A stretch of DNA of 64,000 nt from Plantago elongata. Taxonomy: Eukaryota > Streptophyta > Magnoliopsida > Lamiales > Plantaginaceae. Location: positions 1 to 64,000 of the forward strand of contig JAYMSP010000078.1 of NCBI GenBank assembly GCA_036897095.1, in the 5' to 3' direction. The notes beneath the pieces are model-generated. The model saw nothing but the letters and a program-made list of their open reading frames with translations. It had not been told where the DNA came from and made no database searches. This document shows, piece by piece, positions 59,101 through 64,000 of this stretch (position 1 is the first letter of the stretch; each line of letters begins with the position of its first letter). The position numbers and the translations under genes are program-made.

Positions 59101-59312
59101 CTGTTTTAAGCTGGAGAGATCCAAGAGCAACAAGCTTGTTCATTTTGTTCTGTCTTTGTGCAGCTGTGGTGCTATATGTGACTCCATTTAGAGTTGTGAC
59201 ATTGGTAGGTGGTTTGTACCTGTTGAGGCATCCAAGGTTTAGGAGCAAGCTTCCATCTGTGCCAAGTAACTTCTTCAGGAGATTGACTGCAAGAACTGAT
59301 AGCATGCTCTGA
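56199..59312 (+). CDS. Multiple C2 domain and transmembrane region protein (MCTP), MCTP6-like
   Basis: Intronless 1,037-residue membrane tether. Plant MCTPs hold ER to plasma membrane, notably at plasmodesmata, and act in cell-to-cell movement of regulators. Four C2 domains are seen: C2A about 1–115 (LVVEVIDAHDLMPKDGTGSA), C2B about 293–405 (YVRVVKAKDLAAG, CDPYVEVKLGNYKGRTKH), C2C about 457–565 (LRVNVIEAQDIIPNDRSRNP) and C2D about 621–745 (VGILSAEGLLPMKMKDGRGS, TDAYCVAKYGQKWIRTRTI). A low-complexity linker separates C2A and C2B. The C-terminal PRT_C region (about 774–1037) carries two hydrophobic hairpins, near 861–895 (VLVHMLFLILIWYPELILPT) and 977–1005 (SLFILFCLCAAVVLYVTPF), with the family tail PSNFFRRL. 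C2C lacks some calcium-binding Asp residues, as seen in relatives. Single-exon structure is normal for the family. Confidence 0.97.
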   Translation: MKLVVEVIDAHDLMPKDGTGSASPYVEVDFDNQISRTRTIPKNLNPIWNQKLIFQFDQTTNNHFHHIEVSVYHGRREPNPGRNFLGRVRVSCSNIVRKGEEVYQRFQLEKKSLVSSVKGEIGLQIYISSESVPTEATKQLSPQQHSIPSKLLVLDSENLTDTQPVISFPPPQSPNKGNNSITLKQENTKYPPDSTETHSHFSDTRSVLKDSVNISSKATFHIQKQQTAPKPALYAEKRPEGVQLTMQQQVTNSRPHTSHEGDYEVKEAVGPYSGRGWMGSERVAANTFDLVEQMYYLYVRVVKAKDLAAGVITASCDPYVEVKLGNYKGRTKHVEKRMNPEWNQVFAFSKERIQSSVLEVYVKDKDMVGRDDSLGRVIFDLNEVPTRVPPDSPLAPQWYRLEDRRGDGMARGEIMVAVWMGTQADEAFTEAWHADAASVYGEGVLNIRSKVYVSPKLWYLRVNVIEAQDIIPNDRSRNPEVLVKVQVGSQVLKTAVCPSPTANPIWNEDLVFVAAEPFEEHLVLTVVDLVHSSKDDVLGQISLPLTVFEKRLDHRPVHSRWFNLESFGLGTLEGERRREHKFSSRIHLRVCLEGGYHVLDESTMYISDQRPTAKQLWKPPVGVLEVGILSAEGLLPMKMKDGRGSTDAYCVAKYGQKWIRTRTILDNFSPKWNEQYTWEVYDPCTVITLGVFDNCHLGSQKQGPGGPTPPRDSRIGKVRVRLSTLEAHRTYTSSYPLLVLQPSGVKKMGDLQLVIRFTSLALSQTIHIYGKPLLPKMHYLHPFTVNQVENLRYQAMNIVATRLSRAEPPLRKETVEYMLDVDSHMWSMRRSKANFFRIMSLLSGLISINRWFTDVCHWKNPITSVLVHMLFLILIWYPELILPTLCLYMFLIGLWNYRYRPRHPPHMDPKLSWAEAVNLDELDEEFDTFPTSRPHDIVRMRYDRLRSVAGRIQTVVGDIATQGERVQAVLSWRDPRATSLFILFCLCAAVVLYVTPFRVVTLVGGLYLLRHPRFRSKLPSVPSNFFRRLTARTDSML

Positions 59313-60326
59313 TCATTCACAAGTCACAATGCTGGAAATTGAAATTTCTGTTTTAGTAATCTTTTTAAATAATCTTAACATACTACTAAGTATACTACTA
59401 CTACTATATGTTTTGGTATTATGTATACACTACACTATACTCCACAGAATTAGTTGTGTAATTCTGATCATGGTTTGTGATTGTAAGTACTCTGTCTATG
59501 ACTTGTGTAAGATGCTGATTAATAAAGGCTTTCTTTCCTATCTCATATTATTGGCGTTAATATTAACTTACCCCAAATTTCTTGAATCAATACTTTCATC
59601 TAGAAAGTCCAGGTTGCATTCAGTGAGCCTGCAGAAGGATAATCAACTATGAGTCTGAATTCAACGGAATCACTACAAAATTAAACGTGTAACCTTGTGG
59701 TAAAAAAAAGGAGAATATCATAAGTTGAAATTTCACAAAATTAAGTTTTATGTGATTTATGACTTTATATCTTCGGAGTCTAAGCATGTTGTAACTTGGT
59801 TACAGTTTAACTTAATTTTTATAATTTAAATATTATTATATGAAGTCCTCAAGTTCAACTGGATAAATGATAACACTTCAGATAAACAAGAAGAAAAAGA
59901 GCGATTTTTCTCCATTAAATATGGAATTTCATTTTTTAATATATAAATTACAAACCCTAAATAAAAATCTATAAACATCGTAAAAATTCGCATACCCTAA
60001 CTAAAAATTCACAAATAATACGTAAAAATTCACATGCACTAAAAAAAAATTCATAAATATTAAATAAAAAAAGTAAAATTTATATATCTAATATAAAAAT
60101 TGATTTTTTTCTAAATTTTGTACATCGAAATAGGAGAATGGAAGACACTTGCGTTACAAAATGTAAGACTATTTTTCCCCGTAACTTAAAGTTACTAATT
60201 TTTTGTATGAAAAATCCCAAAATTAAAGTTAATTACCAAAGGGGGGTTATCTAGGGTTTTGGCACCAAGCTGATTTTGAGAACCAACTGGCTAATTGGTA
60301 CACTTCGACCTGAGTTAAGCTGAGAT
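59313..60326. other. Intergenic region and DnaJ promoter
   Basis: MCTP 3' UTR, then AT-rich spacer with repeated AAAAATTCACA-type words around 59960–60080. CTAGGGTTTTGG near 60251 is an inverted telo-box-like motif upstream of the DnaJ gene. No gene. Confidence 0.45.
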
Positions 60327-63300
60327 ATGGTCCGGCCCACTTCCCTCCGCCTTACCGGCCGGTCTATCTCCTCCTTGCTCCGCCCTAACACCGCCACCAC
60401 TGTAACACTAATCTAGCTCCTCTTCTTCTTTATCATTCTCCTTTCTATTTTGCATTAGTGTGTGTATATAATGAATTGCTGATTAACATTTTTCTTCTCG
60501 ATTTCCAGTTCTGTGATCCCTTATTGAGAGAAGAAACTAGGAGTTTCAGAACATTAACGTCTAGTATCCTTTCGAATCAAAATAGTTTCGGAAATGGTAC
60601 TGAATTTGAAATTTGAGTAGTATTGCTCAGAAGTGTTTGTGTTTTCCAAGACCTGGTTTTTATTTTGTTTGGCAATGCAGGGGATGAAGACAAATCTTGG
60701 CTGAAGCTCGGGACGTGTAGTTATTTCTGTCGGGCGAGACGGATTCACAGCTCTGGTGATCTGTTTGTCATTTTAGTTTTTGTTTAGTATCTGAGGTTGC
60801 TGTGATCTTTTTGTTGCATTTTTGTGTGAGAAATGAATGAGGGGTATCAAGCGGGGTTTTTTAGGCTTCTTCTATGTAGCAAGACGAACATTGATATATT
60901 TGCAGAAACTCTGGATACAAAATAAGCTGAAATAGGAAATAATTTGCTTGTAGTTCTAGTTTCAAAGCCTTTCGTTTCGTAGTTTTTGAATTGTGATTGA
61001 ACAAACTGTGCTAAATGTGAATGATATAGTGTGTTTTGCATTTCTTTCTCCTATGGCTTATTTTTACCCTCTTTTCTATTACCTTCCTTTTCTGTTCTTT
61101 CTTTCTAACTTAATTCTATCTTGCATGTACAGCACAATTGTCAAAAGATTATTATGAAGTCCTTGGGGTCCACGAAAAGGCAACAGTATCTGAAATCAAG
61201 ATAACCTATTATGAGGTATGCCATCACGTTTTGCAAGAACTTGTGAATTGATGATATATATGTATATATATGTATATATATGTATATATAAAACTCCCAA
61301 CTGTTCGTGTGTTGTTAAAGTATGTCGTGAATCTGTAGCTAGCGAAAAAGTTGCATCCTGATACAAATAAGGGTGACCCAGAAACGGAGGAGAAATTTCA
61401 ATTAGTTCATAAGGCATATGAGGTAAATTTTGATGGTCGTCAAGTCTGCTAGTTAATTACATATTTATCCTTATTCATTTAGAATCTGTTTATCTTATTC
61501 TGGGTTCCTCTTTTGTAGGTCTTGAAAGATGAAGAAAAGCGTCAGCAGTATGATCAGGTCTTGCTACCATTTTTTATGATGTTCATGAGGCCCTGGGTGT
61601 GGGGTGTGGGTGTACAGATATAATGTGCGCATACACATTTACAGAAATCATTGCAGTAACCCCCACACCCACACCCTGCATCATCAAAATTTTACATCTA
61701 TGTCTAACTATTTGTTACACATTTATTAATATTATTTTACAGATTGGTCATGAAGCCTTTGAACGCATTAGTAATGGTGAAGATCCTACTTTTGATCCGT
61801 TCCCAAATGTATGCGTTTGTTCTTACACCTTTACTTCTCTAGATCTAGCAATATATGTCTATGTGACCGGATATTAATTTTTACTAGATTCTTATAGGTT
61901 GCTGCTTAGACTGATTTAGATGTATGATTTGACATATTATCCATAATTATTGCATTTCTTTGCAACTTGGCCTTCATGTGCATGTTGACATACCATGCCA
62001 TAATCTTTCGTTGTGGCTTGGCTATAAAATAGTGATAATGTGTGAAACTGAAGTGTTTAGTTATTTATTTTCATCCAATTGCATCTCTAAACTTGAAGTC
62101 ACTTCTTAATGTCTTCACCTGTTTGGCATAAGCCGAAAATCGACACACTTTGAATCTGAATTTTGGTGATCGAGTAGTAAAAAGTTTACTATTAATGTAC
62201 ACCATTCATCTGTTAATCTGCATAGTCTTATTCTACATTTCGTTATTATTCTACAAAAGAGTAATGGTAGCCAGTAAACTGGTAAAATGCTGTAGCCAAT
62301 TGACCTCTGGAGCTTGACATTTTCCATATTCTGTAACGGTTGCAGTCTAATCCTTACAAGTGGGACGTGGGAGGTGAAGATGTGAAGGTCTTGAGTACAC
62401 ACAGAGATCTGTTTGAATTTTTCCGTGTTGTTCCTTTTTGAGAAAATTATTGACTTACTAGTTTATTCCGTGTGTAGGTTTCGATTGAACTATCATTTAT
62501 GGAAGCAATTCAGGGGTGCACTAAAACACTGTCTCTTCTGACTGATTTGGCTTGCGTTACTTGTGGTACTGCAATGTGTGTTTCTGAAATATAATTTAGT
62601 TAAACTGATGAGTTATACTGATATGCCTCTCCCAGTTTTTTATGTGCTGGTTCTCTTAATTAGTCAATGTATTATTTCTTTCTTTGTTGCCGTTTTTCAG
62701 TCATATTTCCTTTTTATTCTCATGGTGCCGTGAAACTCATCTTGATCATGTTAGGTGGAGCTGGCATTCCTCCTGGGACCAAACCTCAGACTTGTAAAAA
62801 GTGTAAAGGCTCTGGCATGGTGAGTACCCTATCATAACTAAAACTGTGGTATTTTTAAATTTGGTGTAACCTATGGGTTTATTTCAGGTTGTATCTGAAG
62901 ATGGCACAATCACAGTTAAACACTTTTGTCGGAATTGTGGTGGATCAGGAAAAATTGCATCGGTATGAGCTATCTGAGAATCTGTCATAGTTTACTTTAT
63001 TCGCGTGCTTGTCAATCACGACATCCTCTGCCCCTGCTTGGTTTTTCATTTGGTCAGTATGACAGTAGCCGTTTGGTTTTTTATTTTTTAACAGGTGATA
63101 TGCTTGTTGGGTAACAGATTATATTTTCATTTTATTGGTTAGATCATGAAAATTTAATTCATGTGGTCCTCTGGCATAGCCCCATTAGCTAAAAGTGCAT
63201 TGCATTTTGCTTCATCACTCAGGAACCGTCACTCCTTGGCCCAAATGTGATATGCTGAGGCAAACCACTGATGTATTTTCATTTTATCTTTGCCCAATCT

Positions 63301-64000
63301 CAAAAGAAATAAAAAAATTCTTGAGTTACCAACCGTAAAAGGTACTCCGTAGTAGTATAAGCGTAGTACATTGCCAAGTCATTGAATCTCATGAAGTAAA
63401 TCTCTGAATACATGGAGGTCATCAGATATCATGAAGTAAAGTCTGAATATGTTAAGATGGAAGATTCAAAATGACTCTTGTTGATTAATGATTATGTGCA
63501 TCAAGATCAGATTCTCTTTTTCTTTTTTTATTCTTTAGTTCAATGAGGGGATTGGATTAATGTATGATCAGCTAAACACTACAATGACAATTAATAATTA
63601 TTAATTACTGCCATGTACTAAAATTTATTTTCACAATTGCAACAGATTCTCTGCAAATCTTGCAAAGGAAGACGGGTAGTGAGAGGAAATAAAACAGTGA
63701 AGTTAAATATCATCCCAGGTATGCTCACATAAGTTGGATTCTTCGTTGATTTATTCATTTTGCTTCGTGTGCTTCAGACTAATTTTGTACGCATGATCTT
63801 TTACTTTTACCCATGATCTTTATTAACCATTTAATCCCCCTCAAATATTAATAGTACTAGTAGTAATCGTTTCTACTTGTTATTGCTGGTTGATATGTTT
63901 CATTTTATTTATTGTGATTTATCTCCCAACTGCTAATTGTATAGGGGTGGACAACAATGAAACTATCAAGATTCCAAAAAGTGGTGGAACAGATCCTGAT
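60327..64000 (+). CDS. Mitochondrial type-I DnaJ (Hsp40) chaperone, GFA2-like, 3' part beyond window
   Basis: Co-chaperone of mitochondrial Hsp70. Exons: 60327–60401, 60509–60596, 60681–60755, 61133–61215, 61339–61422, 61519–61557, 61743–61808, 62346–62387, 62478–62565, 62755–62819, 62888–62962, 63646–63718, 63945–64000 and on; 303 residues visible. The start [20 protein letters not shown] is an Arg/Ser-rich transit peptide, with RRIHSS just before the J domain. The J domain (about 83–148) has KDYYEVLGV and the HPD motif in [12 protein letters not shown]. Four zinc repeats are intact: [38 protein letters not shown] resembles Arabidopsis GFA2, but the Gly/Phe-rich linker is very short (about 15–25 residues, hardly any Gly). 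The substrate-binding C-terminus lies outside the window. Confidence 0.93.
61252..61290. repeat. (TATATATG)n microsatellite in DnaJ intron 4
   Basis: Four to five units of ATATATGTAT-type repeat. Confidence 0.9.
61586..61680. other. GC-rich inverted repeat in DnaJ intron 6
   Basis: GGTGTGGGGTGTGGGTGT on the left and AACCCCCACACCCACACCCT on the right can pair around a loop of about 50 bases. It lies in an otherwise AT-rich intron and may be a small foldback insert. Confidence 0.5.

Noticed and set aside
1-64000. CRISPR arrays, bacterial operons or integrated virus genomes
   Set aside because: The sequence is plant nuclear DNA; no regularly spaced repeats or viral gene sets were seen apart from the retroelement fossils listed.

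Overview
This is a 64-kb stretch of a plant nuclear genome. Genes are interrupted by GT–AG introns, intergenic DNA is very AT-rich, and every recognisable protein is a land-plant family. Stowaway MITEs, a LINE remnant and a Cassandra-like LTR also fit a flowering plant. Gene and repeat style suggest a eudicot, perhaps an asterid of the Lamiales type, but that is an impression and not a test.

Layout. (1) 1–7.4 kb: two tandem HD-Zip class II homeobox genes, duplicated with their proximal promoters and 3' UTRs. (2) 7.4–11.7 kb: AT-rich spacer with degenerate TGAAC-type repeats. (3) 11.7–15.2 kb, minus: an EMSY-LIKE gene (ENT plus Tudor/Agenet). (4) 15.6–16.1 kb: Cassandra-like LTR. (5) 16.2–17.9 kb, minus: a GDSL esterase/lipase with an apparent GC–AG intron. 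(6) 21.9–24.4 kb, plus: an O-fucosyltransferase-family glycosyltransferase. (7) 25.0–35.5 kb, minus: five intact intronless 59-codon genes, all in one orientation, with a shared TATA/W-box promoter layout and an almost invariant C-terminus. They are separated by a LINE remnant, a tRNA-type SINE, a CACTA-like end pair and satellites. This array is the best candidate for something undescribed. (8) 36.2–38.0 kb, minus: pirin. (9) 39.7–40.7 kb, plus: a small SWIB-domain protein. (10) 42.2–53.8 kb, plus: the second-largest subunit of RNA polymerase I (NRPA2), 27 coding exons, whose first intron is a U12-type AT–AC intron. (11) 54.1–55.0 kb, minus: a broken polygalacturonase-inhibitor (PGIP) gene. 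(12) 56.2–59.3 kb, plus: an intronless MCTP (four C2 domains, C-terminal membrane anchor). (13) 60.3 kb to the edge, plus: a mitochondrial type-I DnaJ (GFA2-like), cut by the window end.

Functionally this is an ordinary mix of housekeeping genes (NRPA2, DnaJ, SWIB, EML, pirin) and accessory or family genes (HD-Zip pair, GDSL, small-protein array, PGIP relic). No operon logic applies. The coherent local unit is the small-protein array, whose shared W-box points to common stress or defence control (inference). Exon models were built by hand from splice sites and reading-frame phase; all multi-exon coding models listed here keep one open frame from start to stop, or to the window edge for DnaJ.
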